From Eunapius fragilis (taxonomy: Eukaryota > Porifera > Demospongiae > Spongillida > Spongillidae): a stretch of DNA of 64,000 nucleotides. The stretch covers positions 13,483,405 through 13,547,404 of the forward strand of contig OY811974.1 in the NCBI GenBank assembly GCA_963681505.1. Reading direction: 5' to 3'. How positions within the stretch are numbered: position 1 is the stretch's first letter; the number at the start of each line of letters is the position of its first letter. Shown one piece after another: positions 11,274-23,143 of this stretch. Below the pieces are notes generated by a model. It saw nothing but the letters and a program-made list of their open reading frames with translations, did no database searches and was not told where the DNA came from. The position numbers were made by a program, and so were the translations under genes.

Positions 11274-11366
11274 TCTGCAGATTACATTTTCCCACAGGTT
11301 GTTGATGACTATGTTACTATGGGGCTGTTTCCTCCATCACTTGCTCCGTGGAGGATGCCAGCATAG
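8733..11366 (+). CDS. NAD-dependent epimerase/dehydratase-like SDR protein (11 exons, 374 aa)
   Basis: Exons: 8733-8772, 8864-8982, 9069-9215, 9297-9410, 9485-9576, 9659-9720, 9770-9822, 10689-10815, 10877-10962, 11016-11231, 11298-11366; all GT-AG and in phase. The Rossmann motif GGVGFVG spans the first junction (residues 13-19), DIVFNLA follows, and the substrate-side segment NYVIVRPATVYG is present. This is the extended short-chain dehydrogenase fold. The usual YxxxK is not obvious: SCARVYDCDK stands where it would be expected, so the catalytic pair should be checked by structure. The C-terminal third (DYFGTILSNLA, NMTSAVEESNEKHL, NTPLSPYID) matches an uncharacterised eukaryotic family that I recognise but cannot name. 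Substrate unknown. Intron 7 (867 bp) carries a 36-bp minisatellite and a palindromic MITE. Confidence 0.85.
9840..10085. repeat. 36-bp minisatellite in epimerase intron 7
   Basis: About six copies of a unit with core GAAGAGGTGAGGGTGATGAT and a GGTGGGAGGTGAGGAT block, beginning just after the donor at 9823. Each unit contains AGGTGAGG, a good match to a 5' splice site. Confidence 0.8.
10100..10260. mobile_element. Palindromic MITE, copy 1
   Basis: An imperfect full-length inverted repeat. The left arm CTTAACTTGCCTGTAACGTG continues into CGGTACCCAACTTTGG, and the right arm is its reverse complement ending GAGTTAAG at 10260. The centre is AT-rich. A related copy lies at 61161-61366. No coding capacity, so it is non-autonomous. 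It sits inside an intron of the epimerase gene. Confidence 0.75.
11232..11272. repeat. (TG)n microsatellite
   Basis: About 20 GT units directly after the last coding base of epimerase exon 10, so the donor is GTGTGT and is itself part of the microsatellite. Other (TG)n or (CA)n tracts of this kind are at 12198-12238, 18850-18890, 20331-20400, 21091-21166, 22539-22597, 25545-25695, 31938-31960, 32113-32153, 38435-38535, 39107-39215 and 59500-59567. Confidence 0.95.
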
Positions 11367-11573
11367 ATCGTCCGACCCAACCCTGTGATGTAACCTCACT
11401 GTGTGTGTGTTGTATGTATGTCTGCATAGTTCATTGACTCTAGTCCATCAGAACAGTTATAGTTTTCATTGTTTCTGTTCCGCTGCAGAAGATAGTCAAA
11501 TGACCACCTCCCCTCCTCCTACACACTAGCCTAAATCATAATCACATTGGGATTACATCACTGCATAATAATT

Positions 11574-11699
11574 TGTATTTACTATTAATCAAATGTGGTG
11601 CATTTTGGTTGTATTAAATGAAAGCTTTATTTTTGTGTTGATGTCACATATATGTACTTACTAACACATTTGCGCCACATTTGATTAATAATAAATACA
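11574..11699. mobile_element. Short MITE-like inverted repeat
   Basis: Terminal inverted repeats of about 27 bp: left GTATTTACTATTAATCAAAT plus GTGG, right its complement CCACATTTGATTAATAATAA plus ATAC. The interior is 70 bp, AT-rich and non-coding. The right arm contains AATAAA at 11690-11695, about 320 bp after the epimerase stop, and may act as that gene's polyadenylation signal. Confidence 0.6.
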
Positions 11700-12756
11700 G
11701 TGTAAATTATGAGTGTCATTTTCCGATCAATTATTTAACTTCTCCGCGCCATACTTAGCATGTGTGGTAAAGAGGTCTGAACCGAGTGAATGCAAAAGTG
11801 GCCCATCATCAAAGAAACGTAAATTTATTTGTAACGTAATGGTAAAAAAGTGGGTGCAGGAGCACTAACAGTCATCGACATGGTTGGCTCACGATAAACT
11901 AGCGAAAATGTAAATGTTGCTAAACTAAAGTGTTCCGTGTGCATCCAATTTGAGGATCGGTCTAAGGAACCAGGTCTATAACGTATAGCAGTGTTGATAT
12001 TGAAAGGAGGGATAGAAGAGTGATGAGGGTGACGGAGGAGTGGTGAAGGAAGAGAGGAAGAATTAAGAGGGGGAGGGAGAAACAGTATAGAAGTGTGAAT
12101 ACATGTATGTGACATGCATTACATGTATATCATTGTTCATAACTCCTTTCAATGATTTAAAAATATATTTTTGGGCTTGAGAGGTACAGACAGTCCTGTG
12201 TGTGTGTGTGGGTGTGTGGGTGTGTGTGTGTGTGTGTGACATGAGAGAGAGAGTCGAGAGGCAACACCACAGTTGGGCATACAACAGCTGTGCTTCAAGG
12301 TGGAGCCCTTGCATTACAGCAAACAAGGGTTATGTTGAGGCAACCAAATTGATACATGATTTATCACAACTTAAGTACTTCATACTGGACTACAACTGCT
12401 TTTGGAACAAAAACAGCCTGCTACATTCTAAGTTGTTTTCAGTTGCATAATCTTTCAAAAATAGAAATCTAAAGGCTTTTGTTCTACGGTACATTAACAT
12501 TACAGAAGTGTACTCAGTCATTGGAGTATTTGTACATCATCAGTCATACAGATTGGGTGCATGCCCCCATGTATACACTTAGATGTACAGAATACAGACA
12601 TTTTATTGTTTACTTCGCAATCTTATGTTTTGGGTACTTAAGACACACATTAATCACTTCAATTTAGAGTAGCAAACAAACACTTATATGTACTGCAAGT
12701 CTCTGATGGATTACACAGAACTAAAAGTTAACATGCACATGTACAATCCAGTTTAC
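11700..12756. other. Intergenic, no gene seen
   Basis: AT-rich sequence with a TG tract near 12198. The open frames are short, lack splice-consistent partners and resemble no family I know. Confidence 0.6.
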
Positions 12757-12859
12757 TAGTCTCGTCCCCAGACCCTACACTTCACGTGTTAGGTCTATAT
12801 GAGCGTTGTTTATACATTTGCGATAAACATTGCGTCATATTGGTCTGGGGCCGAGACTA
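12757..12859. mobile_element. 103-bp Mutator-like MITE with 9-bp target site duplication
   Basis: Begins TAGTCTCGTCCCCAGACC and ends GGTCTGGGGCCGAGACTA, an 18-bp terminal inverted repeat with one mismatch. It is flanked on both sides by the identical 9-mer CCAGTTTAC (12748-12756 and 12860-12868). A 9-bp duplication is the hallmark of MULE/Mutator transposition. The element is non-coding, so it is a non-autonomous copy. Confidence 0.85.
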
Positions 12860-12979
12860 CCAGTTTACAATGTCCGTTAGGGAATTATTTAGCTCCTATA
12901 CATAAAGATTGTGGAATAATGAATGAATGGTGGATTCATTTGCAAACTTAATGTCATAATGTGGCTTCTCGAACTTTAA

Positions 12980-13560
12980 CTCACCAGAGAGAGGTGTGTC
13001 TTCCATTACACATGGGAACCATGCAGACATGTCTCCATGAAGGAATGTGCTTGTCTTTGAGAACATGGTCTCAAAGACACACCCCTCTCCCTGTTCAAAC
13101 TGACATTTGGTAGTGCATGCTGTGTTCTCTCTCCATCGTTTGTGGAAAACCTCAAGATTTTGCCTGTCTCAGAGCAGCATGAGGATGAAGAGGTATTTAT
13201 CACAGTAGGTGATACAGTTCTCGGTACCGCATTATTTATATGCATGTGACTAGGAACACCTGTAGCCGTAGGCACTGGGGAATCTATGATTTTAGACCGT
13301 AAAATCCTAGACGTGAAATGAAATAATTTCTGTTCGCAATTTAAAACTTTTCTGTTGACACCATTTGGTAAAAACGATCTGGTAGCTTCATTCAGCTTGA
13401 TTATGGCTTATCATGCATTCAGAACGACTGCTGAATGCGTCAGCAATAGGACAGACTAGTTTTTAAACTTTAAAACACGCATCGTATTTCGTAAGTGTTG
13501 CTCAAATCGAATACAATTTTGTACCCACGATTTTCGACTCTTAAACGCTGTGTCCCCTCC
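12980..13560 (+). pseudogene. Decayed coding-like sequence, unrecognised
   Basis: One plus-strand frame reads SEQHEDEEVFITVGDTVLGT at about 13168-13230 and resumes after stops with SQFKTFLLTPFGKNDLVASF from about 13330. This looks protein-like but has several stops and no clear splice sites. It may be the remains of a mobile-element gene. I do not recognise the family, and chance is possible. Confidence 0.25.
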
Positions 13561-16500
13561 AAGGTAAGCATTCTCCCCTCTAGATACTTCATCCATCTAT
13601 CCTTTTACGAAATTTTGTAAAGATTAGTCCTAGCGCCGCGGTCCTTGTACGATGCGCCAGTTACTGAACATCATTGAACCAATACATCAAATGGTACTTT
13701 ACACTAGGATCTTAAAAAACATCATGGTTAATATCTTAAATCATACCTTTTGAGTTACCATCACTAAAAATATCAGAATTCCAATTTGAGACAGAACTTT
13801 CAGGGTCAAAACATTAATGCATCATCAGGACTAGGTTTTTGGCTTACAACTCAACAAATAGTTCGACTTAAGAGCTCATTTTTTGATGCATAGATAACTC
13901 ATTATAAGAGCTATGTATATGGAATGCTTGAACTCTTAAGTCCAATTCGTTTTGAAGATAGGTTTGTTTTTATAAGGATTTTGATATGACCGCTGCTTAG
14001 CATCACTATGGCCGATTTAATTCGACTTAAGAGATGAAAATCATGTCACACTACTCAGAGGTCCCTAAAGTAGCAATATAATTTTTTATAATTTATTGGG
14101 CACTTGGTAACATTGATAAAAATTGCAACAAAAGCAGAAAAGTGAAAATTTTTAAGAACTGCATTCAATGTTTGGATTCTTCAGTAAATGTATACGATAC
14201 ACGCGTGACGTCAGTGTTGGTGTGCGTACTAGAGATAGCTATGTACGGCGAGTTTTCCGTTTCAAACGCCACGGGTTCTTTTCAGTACCATTACAGCGTG
14301 GCATCCCCAGATGAACCCTTTCGCTGATGAACCAAGCTCTAGTGGAACAGGAGCCAAGAGACCGATCCGCACTCCGCAGGCGCGATATGACGGCTTTATT
14401 AGCGGAAGTTGCTTTGCCATCGCCAATGAACTCGAGATCTGACAAGGCGCTTGCAGAGCTCGTTCACAACCCCAAAATAATAAGAGTTTCAGCAGACGCT
14501 AATGATCATGACAATCATACCATCGACAAAGAAGTCGTAGACGTCAACCTTTCAACGGCAGCCTGGTACTGCAGTAGTCAGCCAGCTAAGGGTTTTGAAC
14601 TGCCACATAGTTGGAAATGATTGCTACATACATTGCAACTCACAGTAGAGGACGTATTAGTGTACATGCTTTACAAAAGAAGGCATGTAAATTAATTGGA
14701 AGAGTTAAAAGTATGAAGAAAATGCTTTCTAGAAATTGGTACAAGCTAACATATTTTCTCAATGAAGAATTTCAAAAAGTTGAAAATAATTCAACACCAA
14801 TGTGAGGAAACTCAAAAAAGAGTACAAGATGAAAGGCACAAGGGAAGCATCAGAAGATTGACCAGAGAGAGAGAGAGAAGGAAAGTGGAGAAGAAATGGC
14901 TTCTGTATTTAATGAAAAAAGCACTTTAAATGATGAGTTTCCTGAAATTACACATGAGCAGAAAACATTCATTTCAAGAGCCTTACTGATTTAAATTCTC
15001 TGCTAGATATATACTTAAATCACAGGTGGTATGAGAATTTCACCTATGTAATATACAATGGGCATGTTGTAAAAACAAGCCATAAAGCAAAGTTACCAAA
15101 ACTAACAATTACATACTGGACTATAGATGAATCAGAAGAAGAAGGAATTGATAACACAATTACAGTTATTGAAATGCTCGTGGACTAGCTATTTAAATGG
15201 TGATTTAGTGTTTGTTGAGGATGGAAATGATGTACTTCACTGAATATTGAATAATAATATTACTGTGCTTGATTGTGTGCGTGTTTCATTGTTTGTCAAT
15301 TTTTATGAAAAGATAAAAGTGAGGAAACTATATGATGAGCCTTTTAAAAGTCTTCCCTATATCAGAATCACTTATGTGCAATGCTTGAAATTAAAATTTC
15401 CGGGTTACGCCTCGTTATAACACAACCGTCACAGTTTTTATTGCGATTACGCATTAACCGCTGTACTAAAAATGTTGTCACTTTGAGGATATGTATCTCT
15501 GGTATCGAATATGCTAGGGTGACGCAAGAAGTATTAAACTCAGCTTTTTTTGCTCTTTCTAATGATGGTAATATTATTATCCTCTGAACATTAAAAAAAA
15601 AATTCCCCAGTACCTACGTGAGTTTCAATGTCTTATATTACTTCAACTTACTTTCTAGACACAATTGTTGTCAATAATGCCTTAGGGGCAAACTTTCTCC
15701 TTTCGTGAAACTCTCTGTACAGAGCCAGGTCACAACAAAATTGTTGTCTTACATGCAGGTATAGCTTATCATCTTTGGTCAGCATGCAGAGGAAATTCCA
15801 TATGCGGAACAACCCCTCCGGGACGTAAGGGGATTTGACATTTATTAAATCAAATGCCACAGTTGGGAACTAATAACCAGTTGACTCCCTCCTCTACCCA
15901 GTCCCGTTACATGTTTGATACCTTTTATTTCATGCGTAGGCGTGAAGCGCGTAAGCATCACGTGCGGGGCCATTTTGTAGGGCAAATCTACATTACATTC
16001 TAGAATACCTTCAAGTTGCTGTGCGAATCTAGGTATAAAAAATCTCCTACGGGAATGACTTCAGCTCTTTCGTTTTCCAACGGATGTAAAGCAGAAAAAT
16101 TTTATGGATCGCTGCCATTGGTAGAAGAGCGTGGGTACCAATAGACTTTGCTGTTTGCATTTCGTATCAGGCAAGACAATACAACTAATATCATTTTTGA
16201 TACTTCAATGTCAAACTTTCAGGCACGCCGTCCAGACCGTTACATCATCCTGATTATGTACCAAGCACATGCAATAAAATCATCTCACAAAGGAGACAAA
16301 CAATTCAAACGCTTTGAAAGGCATCTCAAAAGAAATGCCTTAGGGTTAGAACTTCAAGAGTGCTTCTTACAGCCAAGCTCATAACTTCATGAAATTGAGA
16401 TTCCTCATCACTTGATAATTGTGCTTGCAAACACAGTAGAGTCTCATCCACTTCACTTAGCTTCTCTCCAAAGACATTTGATGTTGCAGTTAGAAAGAAA

Positions 16501-17219
16501 GTTGGTTTCTGTATCAGGTCCCACAATGTTATTGTGCACATCTTAATCATGGGAACCATTTTAAGGTTACCTTTACATTCACTATTACTATAAAAGATCT
16601 TCATCCAAGGTCCAGTGATGAATTTTTCAATCAATCCTAGTACTCTTAGCTGAAGTATATTATCGATTTATTCTGTAAATCATTAATTAAGATATCATCT
16701 CTGATTAAGCTAGACTTCTAACTGTTTTTGCAGGAACACGTATTTTGCAGATAATACAATAATCTCTCTTTGATCTTAAAAAAACTTCCAGCCAAATAAA
16801 ATAAGACATTGAATCGATTTCCTACATATTGAATAACAGTCCTGGCTTAATAATTTCACATCGCAAAAAAGTGCATAAAGCCACTTGTGTCTCCTGTGCC
16901 TGTTTAAATCGCATCTTGGTTAGCCCGTACATAACATTTGGCGGAGTGTGTGTGTGTGTATAGACCTTTCAGTGAGCAGCAGAGACATGAACCACTCCAG
17001 TGTCAGGAGTTGGGGCGAGACCAAAGCAGAGATGTCAACTTACATAATCACATCCATGAGACGAAGTCGCCCGCCCCCTGCCTGGTTTGAAAGCGTTCTG
17101 CTTTCTGAATGGGATACATTTTCTATGGACATTGAATTACGCAATTACCAAATACGCGTAATCCTTTTGACTGCCAATTTCTCGATATGCTTGGTTATGT
17201 GCATGGATGTTATTGGCTA
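13561..17219. other. Gene-free, AT-rich stretch with probable transposon debris
   Basis: Base composition falls well below that of the flanking genes. Short broken frames appear on both strands, for example plus strand 14611-14805 (MEMIATYIATHSRGRISVHA) and minus strand 16634-16326 (CKGNLKMVPMIKMCTITL, then DETLLCLQAQLSSDEESQ), with stops between them. The minus-strand piece lies downstream of the RAG1-like remnant and could be part of the same element. I cannot assign a family. Confidence 0.4.
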
Positions 17220-18165
17220 TTAATGAGTGAGAACATAATGGTAACAGTGCATGATGACTGATATTTTAAATATGCTTAAGTTCTGTTCCCCCTGTAGAAA
17301 GCTGAAATGCACCTTTCTCAGGACTGATCCTTTTGATGAGTTTAGCAGCTGATCGTTGCTCCACATGTGTAAGTGATGGGGTGCACTCATATGATGCTCA
17401 TACATACCAGCCCACATATCTCTTGTACAGATTGTGCAGTGGACCAGGACATCCTTCAGCACCAGGAGCACCAGGTTAGATGCTGGCTTAATGTGCATTG
17501 CCTCACATGAATAGCAGCAAGGACAATGTACTGAGCCTGTAGTTGCTACCCAATGTATGATGCACAGGATGCCTTTACAAGGAAGTTCCATTGGCTGTGT
17601 TAGGATGTCCAAACATACTGGGCACTCAAGTTGGTCCAGAACAGACCAATTATCCTTTGCTAAAGGAGGTCTTGGATAGGGATGCTCAGATGAGATGACT
17701 GGGGGAAGGGGCACTCTTATTGACACATCCAATGATCATGTTTGGGGTTATTCCTGGAAAGCGCCCTTTACTGACATTGTGCTGCTTTTCTACTCCTTTT
17801 GCAAGTGCACCTTTTGCATTTTTTATGAAAGTGCTCACACATCTGTATGCATAGCGACACTTCATTGTATGTGGGCACATGTGTAGTCACCTACCTTGCA
17901 TTCCTGGTCTGAACGCCTCTCCCACTGCAAGGGGCAGTGCCACATTTGCAGTGAATTTTCCTGTGCAAGGCACTGATCACCCTGTCTAACGCACATCTGC
18001 AGGATGGACGGAAGTGTTCAGAATGAACTCTCTTGTCATCGTTGCTGGTATCAATACCAAAAGCATGTAGCAATTTTGCAGAGAAATATGGTGGATGTAT
18101 ACATTTGCTCTTTGCCTTTTGGCGCACACCCTGCAGTGTAGCTGCAATTATGTGATGTGATAATC
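17220..18165 (-). pseudogene. Broken RAG1 N-terminal-like (N-RAG type) gene remnant
   Basis: On the minus strand, three pieces occur in the order found in the RAG1 N-terminal half. First, CRVC in LHCRVCAKRQ (about 18140) followed by LLHAFGIDTSNDDKRVHSEH (about 18060), which matches the RAG1 segment around VFRIDVKADVDSIHPTEFC. Second, LQWERRSDQECKV (about 17920) at the place of RAG1 EWHPHTPSCDIC. Third, a RING finger LECPVCLDILTQPMELPCKG...CPCC (about 17640-17520), followed by VHCTICTRDMWAGMYEHHMS like the RAG1 zinc finger after its RING. The pieces lie in different frames with stops between them and some zinc ligands changed, so the gene is dead. The family resembles RAG1 N-terminal-like transposon proteins reported in invertebrates (N-RAG-TP of Aplysia). 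No RAG1 catalytic core is visible downstream. Confidence 0.6.
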
Positions 18166-18169
18166 CATT

Positions 18170-18892
18170 CGGATTCCTGATGTGTTAACAAATGCATGTA
18201 TATTAATAACGTGTGTCGTTTATTCATATTAAAAAAAAAAAAACTATTTGGTGTCTCAGAAAATGCGTTAAGGGTTAAGGATTGGGTTTTCTTGTTGATC
18301 CAGGTCTAATGATGAAAGTATAGGGTGTCTAGCTTTATCAGAGTCCGCTCGCAAGAGTCTTGTAACGTAACCTCCATTTTTGCTCCCGCATGACCGTACA
18401 TAAACAAGTTGCGCAGTATTGTTGTATTTGGTGAGTGCGTACAGAGTGTTTAGAATAAAGATATGTGTTAGAATTGTTAGAAATAGTTTTTATGTACATA
18501 TTTAAGGGTACCGACAATGTTGGAACACATGCCATTCTTAATGAGTGGTTTCCTTTGCTGATTTGGTCACGTACCGTACGACCTACTTTCCAGCCGCAAA
18601 CAGCCGTGGGGGGCTGAGGTTAAGTAGGCTAGGGGTAAGGAGCCTGGGGGTAAGTAGGCCAGCTAGGGATAAGGAAGGAGGCCTAGCCTTCACAAGGCTG
18701 GTCACATTGCTATGATCTACCAAAGGCTTCAGTTTTGGTTGGCATATATGGTTTAAGTGACGTAACAACATTTCATTGATCAAAGGCCCTCAGTGACAAC
18801 AGATCAGTACATGTACAAAAATAGTCTGTCATGAATCTTTGGAGAGCTAAGATCACACACACCCACAACACACACACACACGCATACACACC
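18170..18892. other. Intergenic, no gene seen
   Basis: Low-complexity and AT-rich sequence. A short near-repeat of TAAGTAGGCTAGGGGTAAGG occurs at about 18620-18675, and a CA tract just precedes the stop codon of the next gene. No supported coding exon. Confidence 0.5.
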
Positions 18893-19891
18893 TCACTCCT
18901 CAACTAAGCCTGACTCAGTTAGAGTGAAGTGCTGTATCACCTCTGGGCCAGCTTCTCCGGGGTTAATTTGAAGGCTGAAGGCACTGATGTCGTCATCACC
19001 ATCAAGTTCATAATACTGGGCATGTGCAATCTCTGCGTCTTGCGCAGTGAAATCGATCTCCATGGTGACAGACTCCTCCCACTCAGGTTTAGGAACCAAT
19101 AGCCACGTTCCCTGGTTTGGTATTCCTTTCTTCTTTTGAGCGGTGTGGTCTGTTTGTACTACCACCTCACATTGTAAGACTTCTGCAACTACAACATCAG
19201 AAGGAGTGAGCCGCGGTATGGGTGCTGGCTCCAATGTCTGGACCGCTGGTGGTAACACGTCACGTAGCGGACCAGTCCCTTTGTTCTGCTCTGAAACTAG
19301 AACACGTAGCAGAGACGTATCCGTACATAGTTAGGTAGGTAGGGACGCCTCGCACAAACCTTCATCTAGCTTAGGCAACTGCTGCGCAAAGTTCAGAGAG
19401 ATTTCCTGCGTTTCGGTACCGTCATTCCGCTCAACTACAACGGGTGCGTCGAAGTCGTGAATATCGTTGCTACCAATAGGAAGCTGAAGACACACCAGCG
19501 TACCGTTAGATTAGTTGCACGGGGGAAATATATATATATACATATTGTGTTCCCAAACCTCTGGATTTACCTGGGTACTACTTGTTCGACAAACTTTTCA
19601 ACAACGCACGTCAAACGTTTAATCCCCGAGATATTATTTTAAAACCCTTGTTGGGGACACAATATTTATTCCTGTGCGAGCTAGACTAGTTCGTGTCAAC
19701 TAACCAGTGGTACGTTATCTGAAGCATTCTCCCTCGCGCGGCAACAGCACAACCTTCGCAGCCAGCACTTCACACGCATATGCGGGATACCATGGGTATG
19801 TTAACATTTGGCGCGCTGGTGCTGCTAATAAACTCACACAACCCTCGCAGTTCAGGACGATAGGATAGACGCGATACTCGGCAGACAACAT
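18893..19891 (-). CDS. Unrecognised acidic protein, at least 3 exons
   Basis: Two well-supported exons join in phase on the minus strand: 19483-19360 (DFDAPVVVERNDGTETQEIS) and 19296-18893. The last encodes 134 residues and ends at TGA, with an acidic tail (WLLVPKPEWEESVTMEIDFT, then YELDGDDDISAFSLQINPGE). A candidate first exon starts with the ATG at 19891 (MLSAEYRVYPIVLNCEG), but its donor at about 19842 does not match the phase of the next acceptor, so another small exon or a different start is needed. No membrane segment and no domain I recognise. The neighbouring NRAMP gene lies in the same orientation upstream. Confidence 0.55.
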
Positions 19892-20072
19892 CCTAACATG
19901 GACACAAAATGGATTCAAAAAAAAACCACAATGCAATTTATTTTAACAATTCAATTCACAGGAAAAGTACAGTTAAGAACATCCATAGCAACCACCACCA
20001 TTAAGCGACGGGATCTACTTGTCCACGATACTTCTTCACAGCAAAGTCGATCAATGGGTACACAAGCTGAAA

Positions 20073-20337
20073 TCAAAAGTTTAGGTGAGGACAGTAACAA
20101 ATTAAAAATGCACTTGCATAAAAGAGAAGCATGAAGACATATAAGGTGAGACCAATCCCTGCAATCAGGTGTTGGTACCAAGGGCCTTGGAGTATCTGCA
20201 ACACAAATTTGGTTATTGAAGTCATGATGGTATAGATTAATAACCGTACAAGGTAGTCAATCACAAAGTATATGTTGATGGAGAGCAGGATGGTCCCTAT
20301 AAACCAGGCCAGTCCTATCCAGAACCTGAGGTGGTGT

Positions 20338-20373
<36 letters not shown>

Positions 20374-21097
20374 ACATGTGTGTGTGTATGTGTATGTGTT
20401 GGCATATTTAAACTTAAGTGCATTTATCACGTTAGACCTCACCAGGAGTTGGTGAAGTCACCCATAATTCTTCTATTACTGGTAACTTGGAGAATGGGAA
20501 TAAGTGAAAATGGCAGCTATAAGGGGGAGGGGATGGAGAGGGGAAGGGAAGGAAGGAGAGCAATAAATGTGGCAGAGCCGGGTTACGGGTACGGATCACT
20601 TACCAACAGACTCTGTTCCACGTTGATCCACTCTGACAGAGCGTCCAGGCGGCTGTGAGCAGCTATGGCAATGATGACACAGGGGACTATGGCGATGGAG
20701 CGTGTCAGTAGCACTCTCTTCCATTTAGCCCACTTGATGTCCAGAAACCCCTCCATCACAAACTGGCCTGCATATGTGCCCTGATGAGGAGGGAGGGGGA
20801 GGGAGGAGGGTGGAGGAGGAGGGAGGGTGGAGGAGGCGGGAGGGGTAAGGAGGAGGGTGGAGGAGGAGACACTCAGACCTTCATATTTACTTACTGTCAT
20901 GGTGGAACTTTGTCCTCCAGCCAGCAGACCAAGGGCCCATATGTATATGATCCAAGTCCTTCCATTGAATGCATAGTACAAGCACTCGTGCGCTATCAGA
21001 AGACTGATCTGGTCAGGTGCACACTGTGATTGAAGTTCCACAGGATAAGTGGCCAGGTTTGTGCTATATACAGTCTGGTGTACCAGGAGTGTGTGTG

Positions 21098-21166
<69 letters not shown>

Positions 21167-22536
21167 ACATGTTGAGTATGTGAATGACAGTTTAACAAGA
21201 AACAAAATGGCCACCGTACCGCTCCAAAAACACAAAGCACAAACATATTGATGACAAATGACACCAACAGAGCTATAGCTGTGGAGGTGAGAGGTGGACA
21301 GAGGTCAGAGGTGGACACAGGTCAGAGGTGGATACGCGCAAAGAATATACCTGACTCTATGGAGTTATACTTAATGCCTTCCTTGATCTGTGTTTTGTCG
21401 TCTCTTGAAATGTCTCGGCTCTGGTCACGTAATGGTCATAGGTTCACAGGTATCCCCATCACACCATCACACTCACCAGGACCAATCCCGAATGAAGGTA
21501 CAGGTTGTGTGGCATGATGACCGCACCCACCACTCCAAGTGCCTACAACTGTCACCATGACAACACGATGGCGTATACGTGTGCAAACCTGCTCAAGGGA
21601 ATTGCTGGGCACCCGAGCCAAGAACACTCCTTTTACCACCTCTGCCTGGATTGGCTTAACAGCTATGTACTGGAGACATAAGTGTAGCAGCAATGGGTTG
21701 AGTGAAGCCACACCCCTTGCCACGCCTACCATCCATCCAAACATGCCCACCATCATCATGATCATGAAACCAAAGAATCCTTCCAAGTATCGAAGACCTT
21801 GGACGTTAAAGAGGGGGGGAGGGATGGGGAGGAGGTGAGAAGGGAGAGATGGAGAAGGGTGGGAATGTTCTTAGACCTCACTGGTCACATGAATATAAAC
21901 ACCTTCCATAAATGGTAATGTATACATTTGCACATGTATTCACACAATCCTCCCCATCCACTTACCATAACTCTCAAGAAACAGAAAGGTGAATGTATCA
22001 ATGGCTGTGATTAAGCATCCCATCCATAGGGGAATGCTGCAGGGATGGGAGGAGGGGGTGGGGGAGAGGGAGGAGGGGGTGGGAGAGAGGGAGGTGCCTT
22101 GAGACACCATGGTGAAGGACACACGACGCCAACATACGTTCCCTGGGATATGATATTAATCGCCAATGCTGACCCAATCACTTCCTGTGTAGGAGGAAGA
22201 GGGAGGGGTTATGAGTTATTGCCTAACAACAGGCTCTGTCATCCATCACTTGAATGTCGGCTCCGACAATGGCCAGTTCCATAGCAATCCACAGGCCAAG
22301 GCGAGGTATTAGGGGGTACTCCTTCCTGCACACCTGAGCCAGGTGCTGTCCAGTGACCACACCCAGCTTAGCTGCCAGTAACTACTCAACATACATACCC
22401 ACCACACGTCACATACATCACATGTCACATACATCACAGACACATCATCACATTGACCTGTGCAAGCCCTCACCTGTATGATCAGTCCACAGAGCGTGCA
22501 CCAAAACAGCACCCACAGCAACTATTTTATGACCGT

Positions 22537-22584
<48 letters not shown>

Positions 22585-22995
22585 GTGTGTGTGTGAGGTA
22601 ATCCATTCATTCAGCGTGATCGCGTACCCTTTCCCGCCCCCGCCTTTACACACACGTAAACAACATGCAATCACATGCCTGGTACTGAGCGAGAGAGCCT
22701 GCCTGGAGGTCGCTTTCAATGTTCCCTGGATCGAGGTATGCGATGCTCATTAGAAAACCGGGACCTGTGAAGGCCCACAGTTTACGGAAACTAAAGGCGG
22801 GCTATAAGCGGGGGAAGAGGTGAGCATTCTTGCAAAGACAGCTGCTGAAGTAAATGTTTTGCTTACGGCAGCTTGGGGGACGGAGATAAGCTGAAAGTCC
22901 CGTGGCTCTTGGGTATTGACATTGGGCGTTTTCTTCTCGTCATTAATGGCACCATAGTTATCTTCAACTGAGTACATCCTGCGGAATAAGCCCAT
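20073..22995 (-). CDS. NRAMP/SLC11-type divalent metal transporter
   Basis: Minus strand, about a dozen exons. Start ATG at 22995 ([20 protein letters not shown]). The next exon (22797-22684) has the family signature [20 protein letters not shown] with the metal-binding DPGN of TM1. Further exons give [20 protein letters not shown] (TM3), [20 protein letters not shown] (TM4), [20 protein letters not shown] (TM5), [14 protein letters not shown] with the MPH of TM6, [15 protein letters not shown] (TM7), [14 protein letters not shown] and the consensus transport motif [20 protein letters not shown], then [20 protein letters not shown] and a final membrane segment. It would move Fe2+ or Mn2+ with protons across endosomal or plasma membrane. 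The exact C-terminus is uncertain: it may stop at 20073 or use a further exon to about 20001. Divergent from FAH, 148 bp between start codons. Confidence 0.9.
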
Positions 22996-23143
22996 TAGTA
23001 ATAGATGAAGACTAACGACTTAACGCACGCTTGCTTCTCCTTTTTGTCCATCCTTACAACCTTAGTAAATAAAAAGTACCACGCGAGAGCCCCTCCCACC
23101 TGTAAAATTAATTAAAATAAAAAACGAACAACACGTGACAGAC

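Noticed and set aside
16326..16634. Possible RAG1 catalytic core downstream of the RAG1-like remnant
   Set aside because: The minus-strand fragment looks protein-like but I could not match it to RAG1 or Transib core motifs, so no core is claimed.
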